Shown here piece after piece: positions 1 to 10,249 of a DNA stretch of 64,000 bases. Positions within the stretch are counted from its first letter, which is position 1; each line of letters starts with the position of its first letter. Under the pieces are notes generated by a model, which was not told the DNA's origin, did not search any database, and was given only the letters and a program-made list of their open reading frames with translations. Both the position numbers and the translations under genes were made by a program. Source of the stretch: Breviolum minutum Mf 1.05b.01 (Eukaryota; Sar; Dinophyceae; Suessiales; Symbiodiniaceae); NCBI GenBank assembly GCA_000507305.1, contig DF240784.1, forward strand, positions 1 through 64,000, in the 5' to 3' direction.

Positions 1-2
1 AA

Positions 3-587
3 ACCACCGGTCCAACAGGTGGTGAACTTAAGGAAATTCGTGACCTTCTCCTTTCCTTGAAAGAAGAGAAAAATGTGACAGCTTCCAATGGCCCGTCTGA
101 GACACCCATGGCTTTAACCCAGACACTTGCTCAAATCAAGGCCGAGCTGAAGCAGATGTGTGGCACTGGCCCAACTGAGGACAAGACTCCGTTTGCAACT
201 GAGCTTGCGGCACTCCAGGCTCAGGTTGCTGAGGCTGCAAAACGCCATCGGCACGTCAATGTGAGTAGCTCTGGTCCTAGCCAAGGGAATCGCATGGCAA
301 AGCTCAGGGCTCAGACTGTGAGTGAAGCCTCCACAGTAACCCGAGCCCAGCATGTGGGATTCTACCGTGACATCCTTGGCAAGAGAACCAGCATGAAAGC
401 AGAATCCGTTGACCTCCAGTCTTGGTGCCAGTCACAGGCGTCAAAATGGACAGACGATGATTTTCAGCAAGCCGTCGACAAGACAGCTCCGAAAAGCGTG
501 CCAGATGACGCGGCAGATGAAGCAATTGTGCAGGCTTGTTTCCTCTCATGGGTTGGGCGTGCTGGAAGCACCGACCCGACACACTGA
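3..587 (+). CDS. Hypothetical protein, 5'-truncated by the window edge, intronless
   Basis: An open frame runs without a stop from the left edge to TGA at 585-587, about 194 codons. No start codon is assigned because the frame is open at position 3. The upstream part (ELKEIRDLLLSLKEEK) has the charged heptad pattern of a helix or short coiled coil. The C-terminal part has WCQSQASKWTDDDFQQAV and ends GRAGSTDPTH. I do not recognise the family. Unlike the minus-strand genes of this window it has no intron, and it is followed after 30 bases by a second intronless ORF on the same strand. A retroposed copy or the 3' part of a mobile element would fit, but no reverse transcriptase, integrase or poly(A) tract is visible here. 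Confidence 0.5.
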   Translation, partial: TTGPTGGELKEIRDLLLSLKEEKNVTASNGPSETPMALTQTLAQIKAELKQMCGTGPTEDKTPFATELAALQAQVAEAAKRHRHVNVSSSGPSQGNRMAKLRAQTVSEASTVTRAQHVGFYRDILGKRTSMKAESVDLQSWCQSQASKWTDDDFQQAVDKTAPKSVPDDAADEAIVQACFLSWVGRAGSTDPTH

Positions 588-617
588 CTCTTTCAATTTC
601 GGCACGTTCTATCTACA

Positions 618-1010
618 GTGAAATTTCTTTTCAATGTTTTGCTTTTGGCAGCTGGCCCTTTGGTTGCTTTATGTGGGGCATTGGCAGGTGCGGTTCTCAC
701 GCTGCCTTTGGACTTGCTAAGGGTTTTTTTACCAGCTGGTCTACAACAGCTCCTATGGCCTGATGACCGTGATTTGGCTGAGGTGGATGATTGTGCGTCA
801 GTTAGGGATGGTGAATCTGCAAGTCCGTGGAGTGAAGGCTCCTGTGAAGATGATGCGGTGGACACTGACTATGCCATCTCTGTGGGAGAGGGTGAAGAGT
901 TTGTTGCCCTTCCGATAGCTGCGTCAAATGGGATTCCAGACTTTGCCTTCCTCACCCTACTGGCTGGAATGACCAGAGGGCCTTCAGTCATGATGATTGA
1001 AGGGCGATGA
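618..1010 (+). CDS. Hypothetical small membrane-anchored acidic protein
   Basis: This ORF starts at ATG 618 and ends at TGA 1008-1010, 130 codons. Residues 1-45 form a strongly hydrophobic N-terminus (MKFLFNVLLLAAGPLVALCG followed by a second Leu-rich stretch) that reads as a signal anchor or hairpin membrane segment. Residues 50-95 are very acidic, and the tail is mildly hydrophobic. It begins 30 bases after the stop of the preceding ORF on the same strand with no intron visible, so the two could belong to one transcript or one element. I do not recognise the family. An ambiguous base (N) lies just downstream at 1055. Confidence 0.4.
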   Translation: MKFLFNVLLLAAGPLVALCGALAGAVLTLPLDLLRVFLPAGLQQLLWPDDRDLAEVDDCASVRDGESASPWSEGSCEDDAVDTDYAISVGEGEEFVALPIAASNGIPDFAFLTLLAGMTRGPSVMMIEGR

Positions 1011-1103
1011 CACTGTAGATTAGCTGAGTTGATTGGAGTTGGGCGGGATTTTTTNGAAATTTTTGACAAAGCAAACAGCAGTTTAGGCCAATGTGAAATA
1101 CTG

Positions 1104-1206
1104 CTTGGTGGTTTTGTTTCCAACCCATCTGAAGAATATGCTGGTCAAAATGGGAATCTTCAAAAACAAGTTTGGGATGAACATAAAAATAATTGAAACC
1201 ACTACC
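1104..1206. repeat. Family A TIR element, copy A1
   Basis: It begins CTTGGTGGTTT and ends GAAACCACTACC, with the family core AACCCATCTGAAGAATATG and a mirrored AT-rich second half. It is one of 16 copies of the commonest family in the window. Confidence 0.8.
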
Positions 1207-4190
1207 GAGAATATGTAAGTTTTGGGTGAATCACATAATTATGATACGTACATTTCACCTTCCTACAAAAAAAGCGGCATTTTGAATGATGTCGCTACTA
1301 TTTTAACAGTTTTTGTTGTGGTCTTACGTGATCATTCACCCAGAAATGGGAAGGTACAGTATGTCTTTCTAAATATCCCAGGAACTCCACCTAGCATCTG
1401 CAGTGTGTCCGAGTCCTCGTGGAACTTCCAAACTCTTCTCACCATTTACCAGTTTGAGGAATTTCGGTACGTCCCTTACTTAGCCCCTTGAGACGCAGAG
1501 GGAAAACCCCTAAAATCGGCCACCGAAAGGGCCCGCGTTGGTTTTCCAACCACAGAAACGATTTTCGGTGCCAGTTGCAAGCCTCTGATAGTCTACATAT
1601 TGTTGCCCGATACCGTAGACACAAATCTTCTCTCGTTCTCTGCTGAGACCTCAGTCTGTCACAAGTCTGTCACGTCAAATCTGGTGAGTTTCACTGCTGA
1701 GTCTTTTTCGAATCCGGTGAAGACGAAGCTAAAGAAACAATAGGAATCACCGATTGATGGACACTCTCTGACTAATTACTTGTTGGTCTATGATAGTCTA
1801 ATATTCAGTCTATCAATGTCTACCATAATTACTGCAAAAAACACATCCCAACTGTCTTTTCTCTTCTTTTTTTTGTTGAGTTTTTTCCCCTTACCCCCCC
1901 CCAAGTTACTACCTGAAACTCCTGGAGTCGCCATCAACACTGGGCTTTCTGAACTGGTGTCCACGCGAATGTCGAAAGTTTTTGGCTCGCAAAGTTGCGG
2001 CTCAATGTTGGTGGCCACCTGGGATGAAGTTTAGTGGAAGAGATGTCTGGTTGCAAATTTCTCCCCTGAATAGCTACAGTAAACATGACGATTGCTGGAA
2101 AAACAACCGTTTGAAGATGCACTTCCTACATCTTCATGGTGATATTCCATTGCCATGTTAATTTTACTGGAGGGCATATGGAAACATAAGAAACATTTGG
2201 AGAAACACTTGGAAACTGGCAACTTGCACAAACTTTTTGGTTGGGTACTAAGATGCACTAAGATTTACCCTGAGCTTTAAACAAATCCGAGTCTCTTTGT
2301 TACCCGCAAGGGAAATAACATATCCCACCTTTCGAAAAAGGAAAATCATCGACTCAAAAGTGCCTTGGTGGGGGGATATGTTACTTGCCAGAAGGGTAAA
2401 AAAACCAGCAACATGGATCCTATGGGTTATTGAGGATCAATTAATGACTCTGGTGGTCTTTTCTTCAAAAACATTCAATTTCAAAACTTTCAAAACCTGA
2501 GGCAAATGACACCCTCGTCGCACATGAGACCAGCTGGGCAAAGGTTCTGCGCACGTGTCGTACCACGATCTCCTGCAGCATTTCGTCCGGCGATCGCTAC
2601 AACGGCGGGCCCCCATGTCGGGCGGGACCTACGCTTGGGGTGTTGTTGTCAAGGTTGACTTCTTTGAAAAAGGTAGATCTATTTTGTGCTGAGACATAAA
2701 TCTTGCATAACATGGCTGATCTATTACATCTGTACAATTTTACAGCTCCAATATTTACCTGAACCCAACTGACGTTTGGTTTGATTGGAAAAGACCTTGT
2801 TTTGGAGGGTTCAAGCGGATGACAAAGAAATTCCAGGTATATGTTCAAAGACTTTCTCTTGTCCCAATACAGTCAGTATGGGTCAGTATTCTATGTATTC
2901 CTGGGTCGACGACCTCTTGTTGGTGGTAGCAACTGTCTGTAAATGTACTTTGTAATCTACAAATAACTGGACATAGCATGATGTACCAAGGTACTTCCTA
3001 GTACATAGTAGGTACAATGTCATCTATGTAGCTAACTGGTGATTCTAAGGTGCATATCATACAATAATACACCGTAAAAGGTGGTAACTTGGGGCCCAAC
3101 TGCACTCATAGCCGCATGGACAAGGGAGTGGCAATCGCATACGGCTGTGAGGGCCTTGGCGTTTCGTTCGGCGTAGCGGCCACGGCGTTGTTGAAATGCT
3201 ACACGGCACCGCGGCAACGGAAACTGCCAGAGAAGACCCCTGAGTTTCCGGACAAACCCCTCCCTCCAAGCAAACAGTGCAATTCCACTGACCCTGCCAA
3301 GGATTGAAGGAACCTGGCCACCATGACAGCATGACACTCCTGTAAACTAACAGTTCGCTGGCTGGAAAATCCAGCTAATTTGGATGGTAATTGCCAGGAA
3401 AGATGGCCCATTTCCAATGGCGAAATGCTAGTTTGCCGGAGGGTCATGGAAAAATGTCAACGGAAAATTCCTCGTTTTTCCATCATTGGCACCTGCAGGG
3501 CAAGCCACTGGCTCTGTGTTGCCAGGATAAGGCCCGCACCTTGTGGTCATTGGATATATACTCCCCTGAAAACTAACAGCTTACCCCTGAAAAAATGATA
3601 ATTGGAAGACGTTTGTTCTTTGCTTGGTCTGTTGTTTTTTGCTTTGTTTGTTTTTTTGCTTCTGGGTCTAGAATGGATGAGGTAATGATGTATTGACTAT
3701 TATGATTTCGATAAAATGGATGAAGTGAAATATGATAGGTGGTTATGACTTAGTCGAATGAACGAGATGATGACATGATTAGTCGTGATCATCTTGTGAA
3801 AATGAATGAAGGTGTGATGAATTGACTGTGATGATTTGAAGAAAATGAACAAGGTAAAGATATTGTAGGTAGTGATGATTTTGAGAAATGAATGAGGCAG
3901 CGAAAATGGTAGGTGCTTGTGATTTTGTGGAATGAATGAATGAATGAGGTAATATATGGTAGTCTGTCATGTTTTTTCTATGAACAATTTTTGAGTTGTT
4001 ATACTGCTGTAATTTGAGTTTAGCATACTTCGTTGAATATACCTTTTTAATATTTTCTGCGGAAAGGCAATTCTCCAATTTCGGGGAAATCAACAACATC
4101 AAGTTGGACCCAAACTCAAAAAAAAAAAACGCGTCTTTGGCCTCGCCGAGATGTTCAAAAGGAAAATCAACAGTACGGTACATCAGCATT
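1207..4190. other. Intergenic stretch with repeat fragments and two GC-richer patches
   Basis: No gene is supported here. The stretch holds one family K element (2299-2400) and family H fragments near 3340-3600. GC-richer patches at 2520-2640 and 3080-3320 stay open in more than one frame on both strands. At 3113-3307 the plus frame reads MDKGVAIAYGCEGLGVSFG, while the minus frame reads VAFQQRRGRYAERNAKALT. They may be isolated exons, but strand and frame cannot be decided by eye. Confidence 0.4.
2299..2400. repeat. Family K element, copy K1
   Basis: It opens TTACCCGCAAGGGAAATAAC, continues with ATATCCCACCTT, and closes with GATATGTTACTTGCC and AGGGTAA. The same arrangement recurs at 15751-15850, so this is a dispersed element with TACCC/GGGTA termini. 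Confidence 0.6.
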
Positions 4191-4200
4191 CATCAACTAC

Positions 4201-4366
4201 TTGGAGGATTCCAAAACTTGGATACGTGGTTAATAGCTACTGAATGGTCCATGGTTAGTTTTTGTCTCCTAAGTATGGGGTTGCGGGACCTCTTCCAAAT
4301 GGCCGAACTCCATGGCTTAAAAATGGGGGTGATCCGAACTACTTACTAACTGGGATGATCCTCCAA
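4201..4366. repeat. Family D TIR element, copy D1
   Basis: Termini are TTGGAGGATTCC and GGGATGATCCTCCAA. The inner sequence GTGGTTAATAGCTA and the mirrored GAACTACTTACTAACTGGGA are shared with four other copies in the window. Confidence 0.75.
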
Positions 4367-4530
4367 CCATCCGTCCACCGTGTTTTTGAATAAACTCAGT
4401 GCCCTGCATGTATCTTTCTGGGCAAACGATGCCTCAGCTCTTTTAAAGGCGCAGATTCAAATGATCTGAAATGATGTGATATGATGAACCGTTATTTTCG
4501 TATTCAAATAAATAAATATATATTTATATT

Positions 4531-4647
4531 TACCATGGGCCCCGAAAACCTACATGTCTAGAGGTTTTTATGGTAAATGACCTGGTTTTTAGGTGGTCAA
4601 AACCTCTATTTTTATTAGTTTTCATGGCTCAAGGGGCTCATGGTGTA
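4531..4647. repeat. Family G palindromic element, copy G1
   Basis: It opens CCATGGGCCCCGAAAACC, has GAGGTTTTTATGGTAAATGA and AAAACCTCTATTTTT in the middle, and closes GGGGCTCATGG. The same ordered blocks occur at 21016-21119 and 29047-29169. Confidence 0.7.
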
Positions 4648-4800
4648 TAAATAGTTGTACAGGCAGTCTAGGTTGATAAATAACCCAAATGCAAATTATG
4701 AAGCGACTTCCGACAAAGATGACAAAGACTCGATTTGCTTTGCCTTTTGCAAGCCATGTGAAGAAGTATGGTGTAGCTGAATAACGATTCCCACTTCTAC

Positions 4801-4939
4801 TTGGAGGATCATCCCAGTTAGTAAGTGGTTAATAGCTATGGTTAGTAAGTCCCTAACTGGGGGGTTGTTCCCCTTCCAAATGGCCTAAGTGGCTTATAAA
4901 TGAGGGTTACAACTACTTATTAACTTGGATGATCCTCCC
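4801..4939. repeat. Family D TIR element, copy D2
   Basis: It begins TTGGAGGATCATCCCAGTTA and ends AACTTGGATGATCCTCC. It is the clearest full-length family D copy near the left end. Confidence 0.8.
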
Positions 4940-5023
4940 AGTACTTTGGTCCAGAGGAATCGATCGAAAAGATGGGGATGTCATGTGCAAACGCCGATTG
5001 CAAAATCGACCAATAAAAACACT

Positions 5024-5148
5024 CCAGGTGATGACCCAGCCGTGACCAAACTTCATCCCCAAACGTTGGAGGTCACGATTCACCATTTCGAAAGGGTCAC
5101 TTAACATCACCATCCCAAAAAGGTCACGTTTTCGCAGAATTGCCAGGC
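5024..5148 (+). repeat. Family L dispersed repeat, copy L1 (inverted partner at 56738-56872)
   Basis: Blocks CCAGGTGATGACCCAGCC, CCCCAAACGTTGGAGGTCAC and CACCATCCCAAAAAGGTCAC appear here in this order. Their reverse complements appear in reverse order at 56738-56872. It overlaps a spurious minus-strand ORF. Confidence 0.7.
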
Positions 5149-5444
5149 ACTTGACTCTTGACTCTTGACTTCCACTCCGCAGCGCACAGTTTGGGCAGCA
5201 CTTTTCTGGGCCAGCAATTTGCGGTGTCATTCACTGACCTTCCATTTCTGCTACGATACGGTCAAGTTCCTCGTCAAGGTCATCCTTGATGGGTTGAAAA
5301 AAAAACTCTGAAACAAACATGGTCGCTAAGTAGAAATTTGAAGTGTTGAAACCTATACATCAGTTTTTTTTGGGTTGAGAATGTCAAAGTTTCAAACATC
5401 TAAAAAGTTCTTATCCTGGCAATCCTTCCCCAAAAATAAAAAAC

Positions 5445-6729
5445 TGCATGAAAATGCCACAAAAAAGCTTCATCTTCATCTTCATAATCATCTGCCTCAC
5501 GATTGAACTCCTGATCTCCCCAATCACTGTAGGGTCGATGTAGCTGCTCAAAGTCAGAATAGTCGAAGATTTTGTCATTTCGTTCTTCGTCCATCCAAAG
5601 AGTAATTGTCAAACCCAAATCTTCACTGTGTTCAAAATAATCCTCACAGATCTCACAGGTTCCGAACTGAACTACCCCTCCATTAAAAAAGTAGCCTCCC
5701 TAACAACGAACAGCAAGTTTGCCCCTGAAAATAAAGCCGAAATTGCTCCAAAAAGAAATGATTCATTGACTCCAACCATCCATTTCCAGGAGCGGTTGCT
5801 GTTAGTTTCAAGGAAAATAACATGTTTCAGCCTTCTGTAGGTCATGGTGGTAGGAAAAACAGAGGGGGGATGTCCACTAATAACCACACTCAGGTGGGTT
5901 GGTTGGAAAACATGATGACTTTTCACCATGGAGTCAAACACCACCAACAAACACCACCAACAACAACCAAGCTATTCCCAAATCACCCAAAACATGCGTG
6001 CGTTTTAATCGTTCTGAATCTTCCAAGCTTCTGGCACTGAACATTTGGAGATAAATCCCTTGAAGGGTCTAGAGTACCTGGAGGACACTTGGAGTTGAGT
6101 GTCACAGCCTCCAAGTGTTGGCTGGTGAAGCACCTCACAGGGTCTAAAAGTCGTTTTTTTTCTTCCAAATCCAAGTGAGGGAGACTTTTTTCACACATAT
6201 GCATTTGATGTAGATTCTTTTAATCTAGATCCTATATGAAATAATATGAAATTATGTAGTAATATTAATGCTTTTTTTGTGTGATCGCAAAGGCATGTCA
6301 TTTCGTGAAACGAGTCATATCATGTCATATCCTGGCATACAGTGAAACTTACCATGACTCCATGACATCATCTACGTTGAGTCGGCAGCTATCTAAACCT
6401 ATTCTTCAAACAGCCAAAACATTCTCAAACACAACCCACCTCCCTCCAACTTTTTTCAAAAAAAAATAATCCCTTTGAACCTGCAAATAAACGGCGCTGG
6501 TGAAATTTTCGTGTGCAGGCTTCCCAATACGATCCATCACCACTTTCTGAACCCGTAGCTTTCGGGTTCGGACAACTCTTCTGGCGTCAGACTCGACCGA
6601 AGCCGAAACATTGCCAGGTGCAAGTCCTTGACAACTTGCTACAGCTGAAGCTTGGAGTTTACCACAAGCCTGGCAGTTGGGGGAGGTGCACTTGGTTTTA
6701 ATTCCCCCCATTTTAATGGAAACTAAATC
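5445..6729 (-). CDS. Unidentified multi-exon gene (three phase-compatible exons)
   Basis: Three exons join on the minus strand with canonical GT-AG introns. Exon 6481-6729 (83 codons, phase 0 at both ends) has a cysteine cluster KCTSPNCQACGK, followed by a basic segment DARRVVRTRKLRVQK. Exon 6078-6133 ends with two bases of a codon. Exon 5445-5625 supplies the missing base and encodes EDLGLTITLWMDEERND and a very acidic stretch ADDYEDEDEAF. The reading frame also runs on to a stop at 5400, so 5400 could be the true 3' end. The second intron contains a family H element (5694-5812). The 5' end was not found: an AG precedes GAT at 6729, so this is probably an internal exon. I do not recognise the protein. 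Frame and splice logic are good; function is unknown. Confidence 0.5.
5694..5812. repeat. Family H TIR element, copy H2, inside an intron
   Basis: It has CTCCCTAACAACGAACAGCA and TTTGCCCCTGAAAATA on the left and CCATTTCCAGG then GCTGTTAGTTTCA on the right. This is the typical family H layout of nested inverted repeats. Confidence 0.7.
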
Positions 6730-6886
6730 CTACAAATGGGCAGTTTGGGGGATGTTTTTTAGTTGGTACATGTTTTTGCCATTTTATCTTTTTTCTTGGT
6801 GTTGGTCTTTTGGGGATCTTTTTGTTTCTTTTTTTGTGGGGAAGTAGTGGTTGCCTATATTAGTATTGTTAGTGTTCTATAGTGGA

Positions 6887-6984
6887 CTGGTTGGTGGTTT
6901 CAACCCATCTGAAAAATATTAGTCAAAATGGGAATCTTCCCCAAATAGGGATGAAAATAAAAAATATTTGAAATCACCACCCAG
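6887..6984. repeat. Family A TIR element, copy A2
   Basis: Begins CTGGTTGGTGGTTTCAACCC and ends GAAATCACCACCCAG. It lies immediately beyond the stop codon (7006-7008) of the next gene, in its presumed 3' UTR. Confidence 0.85.
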
Positions 6985-7005
6985 TTTTGGGTTCGTTGTT
7001 TTTTT

Positions 7006-10000
7006 TCATGCCTCGTAGCACATACAGCTGCATCCACGATCATCCAGTAGCTGAAGGAAGCGGCTCTTGGCTGCCGAGGAGCTCCAAGTTTTCTTCACAT
7101 GCAAGACCATCCAATTCCGCCACATGCCCTTCACTACATCATCCCTGTCAAGACTATGAATGGCTAAAGTCGCTGAATCCTTTACTCCTAACCTTTCCAA
7201 GTTGTCATCCTTCAAACCACCCAATGCTCCTGGTGAGCAGAGCTTCGTCTCATAAATGCTCTGCAAGTTCAGGATGACATGATTCAATGAACGCTCATCT
7301 TGCACAATTGCAGGTGACCCATTAGACTTCAATTCTTGCAATCGCAACCGGAGATGTGCTGTAAATAAAACCTTCTCCCAATAAAGTCGAGTATTTGTCC
7401 AGTCTATCTTCCTTGTCCCATAGAGGGCTTCCAGAATCTCTGGCCAAGATGACATGAGGCCAACATTATGACTGACATTGGCCATTTGCCAAAGTAAAGT
7501 CCATTGAAATGCATCACTTTCAGCATCCAAATCATGAAACTTTGATGTGACCAAAGTTTCCCACTGTTGATCATAGCTTCTCCTCTCCTCCTCAGAGAGT
7601 GACTTCTTCATTGTGATCGTGTGCTTTTTGAGCGGTGCCACAGTCTTTGCAGCTTTTTCTCGTGCAACTTGAAGATCATTGGGACTGAAGAAACCATCAA
7701 TACTATCTGTATCCATACAAGTATATTCTGCTGCGCAAAATGCTACCACGAAAGGCAACACATCTATACATGGCCTGGTTAAATCTGGAGATTCCGACAG
7801 TGTAGCACCATGTGCTTTCAATGCTGCTGCCCAAATCTTGTCCGTAAAGACTGGTAAATCGGTATTTCCGGATTTCCCAGTCTGTTGGTCTTCAGAGTCC
7901 ACACGATTCGCCGCAAAGGAACAACGCATCTCTGTCAAACGTTCCGCCTGGAAACAACAACAGATCTGCGTTCAGAAGATCTGCTGGTGGAGTGGCTGCC
8001 AAATGAAAAAAAAAGAAGGATGAACCAGAAAAGGCTGGACTTCTATGGGATATCTATTGTGTAAAATGATGATGGATATCATATGATAGATGCACATACA
8101 TGAAATATATGTATATATATATATGATTATAGCACTATATATATATATACAAATGAATATAAATTGTAATACATATACCAATGATATCGGAGGATACAAT
8201 ATCCATTCTGGATCTCTTGCCGAAACACTTCTTTTTTGGTGAACAAAATCGGATCTTTTTCAAAATTTCCGGACCTCATTCACACTCTGATTTTCCAAGA
8301 TTTCCTTCAGATTGTCTTTGCCAATGTGATCCAAGCCTTTTTCTAAGCAACTGCTTTGGGAGGAGCAGCGCAATGAGTTCATGAGTTCATCATACTTGTA
8401 GCCCAAATCGATGGAACCAAAGGTTCCTTCTGCATTATGCATCAACGGCCACCATCGCTCAGAGAGTGCTTTTTCCATCAAACGTTGATAGGTTCTTGCA
8501 GTACACGCCATTAAAGGCTGCTCATGAGTACCTTAAGAAAACATGCGCAAGTGGGTTCAGGTTGTGTAAAGGCTTTATGGCGTAAAACATATCAAAATAG
8601 AAGATCATGATTAGATGACTGATATAATGATATCATTCAAGCCATGAAACATCAACAAACAAAAAAACATCTACAATTTGTATTGTATATGTAGTATACG
8701 TATATATACACATATTTCTATCACTATTACTCAAACATCTTGAAAATTCAACCAATCTGATCAACACCTTCGTTGCTATTGGGATGTTTCATGGGTTTGT
8801 ACCAAGGCGCATGACTCCAGCAAAGGTAGTTGATCCTTTCGTAAAGCATCCAAGCATCGATCCACACTCCCTAGACGTTGAAAACCTTTAGGTGATGCAG
8901 AGATGGAAACTGAAGGAAGTAGTGCAGATAAAGCACCCGCAAAATTCAACAAGACAGCGTTGATGATAGCTGCAGCAATGTTTGGGAATGAAACTGTTAA
9001 AGTCATAGTCAATGACTTTTCTGAAGATTGAAGCACCTCAGTTTGAACACTTGAAGATACTTGAAGCTTTGGAGCGGAGTCGAAAAATGGTCAACATGCG
9101 CGTCTTTGGGTTGAAATAAATGGGAACATTTAAACAGTCAACATCTTGTTTCAGCACTAAGATCCAAGAGTGGAGTGATCAACGTCATCATAATATGTCA
9201 TCATATATCTGGAAAGACACTCTTGCAAATGTTGTTTCAGCACTTGGACTCCTACTGCTACTCTTGATGGAAGAAATCCTGCCCCACCTATATAAAACAC
9301 AATAAATACAGGGGGTATGTTTACATATTCAACTGGTAAGCCGGATTTCTTCACCATCAACAATCGTATTCTTCTGAGTGTGTCGTATATTTCACGGCTT
9401 CGCTGCTGTGCCTCTTGACAAGCTTTGCTGTGGATCATCTCCGGAAGATTCTGCTCAAACATCTCCTGGCTCTCGCGGGCTCGGTTCATAACCTGTCGCA
9501 TGCCACGTCTCATCAACTCCTGGGAAAAATGGTCACGAAAAAGCTGTGAGAAAAACGTCCATGAGCAAATTTTGATAGTAAACAATGAGTACCAATTTTG
9601 AAGTAAAACATCAAATTGTTCACATGAATTCAAAAATGAATGTGAACTCATTTTCGCTGGGCGATCCCAAAAATTGTCAGAAACAGTTTTGAAGGGTACG
9701 AGTACTGGCTGATCCCTAATGCTCCTCTTCATGTTGCCCTATGTCTTCCAACTGGCGTTGCAACAGGGACAAGTGATGTTGTACAAAGCTCTTCGGCTTG
9801 TCGCGAAAATGATCCTGGAGTGCTTTCTCAACTTTCTTTTCTGTGATCTCATGATCATCATGATCATTCTCTTGGAGAAGACTTTCAGCATGTGCCGGTG
9901 CAGGCTCTGTGTGAGGTTCTTCTGGGAAAAAGCCATCAAATCGTTCCTGCATTTCATTCCGAACTGATGATGGTGCATAGCTATAGCCAAAGAGGCTTCT

Positions 10001-10006
10001 CTTCAC
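7006..10006 (-). CDS. Unidentified multi-exon gene, 3' portion ending at 7006
   Basis: Exons in transcription order are about 9725-10006, 9370-9529, 8803-9036, 8275-8520 and 7006-7947. The last three join phase 0 to phase 0: 8803 ends before GTACAA, 8275 ends before GTCCGG, and 7947 follows CAG with GCG GAA CGT TTG. The first donor appears to be GA (GAAGAG|GAGCAT). Exon 9725-10006 is acidic then amphipathic (KKVEKALQDHFRDKPK). Exon 9370-9529 is a charged helix (ELMRRGMRQVMNRARESQ). Exon 8803-9036 carries a hydrophobic stretch (FPNIAAAIINAVLLNFAGAL). The last exon of 313 codons ends GCSCMCYEA and stop. A family B element (9259-9368) occupies the intron after 9370. I do not recognise the family; a helical, possibly membrane-associated protein is inferred. 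Confidence 0.55.
9259..9368. repeat. Family B TIR element, copy B1, in an intron
   Basis: Termini TACTCTTGATGGAAGAAATCC and GGATTTCTTCACCATCAAC are near-perfect inverted repeats. The element starts right at the end of the exon coding for YDTLRRIR. Confidence 0.75.
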
Positions 10007-10249
10007 CTACAGAGGACCAAGAGCAAGCGTGCAATATCTTAAAGCATCAGTGATGGGAAGCTTCAAAAGCAGGGAACCATTGAACCATAGAACTCTCCTA
10101 GTGAAACGACCTGTTGCACATGTTTCTCAAATTGGAGAGTTTTTCCAACTTACTAAGTGATCAAGATTAATATTTTGCGTTTCAAAGCACGACTCCGCAA
10201 AAAACACCATTTTTTGTTGGAGCATGTCTAAGGCAGCAAAACCCAACGA

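Noticed and set aside
1055..1055. Ambiguous base N
   Set aside because: It is an assembly or base-call ambiguity in a T-rich run and carries no biological meaning by itself.
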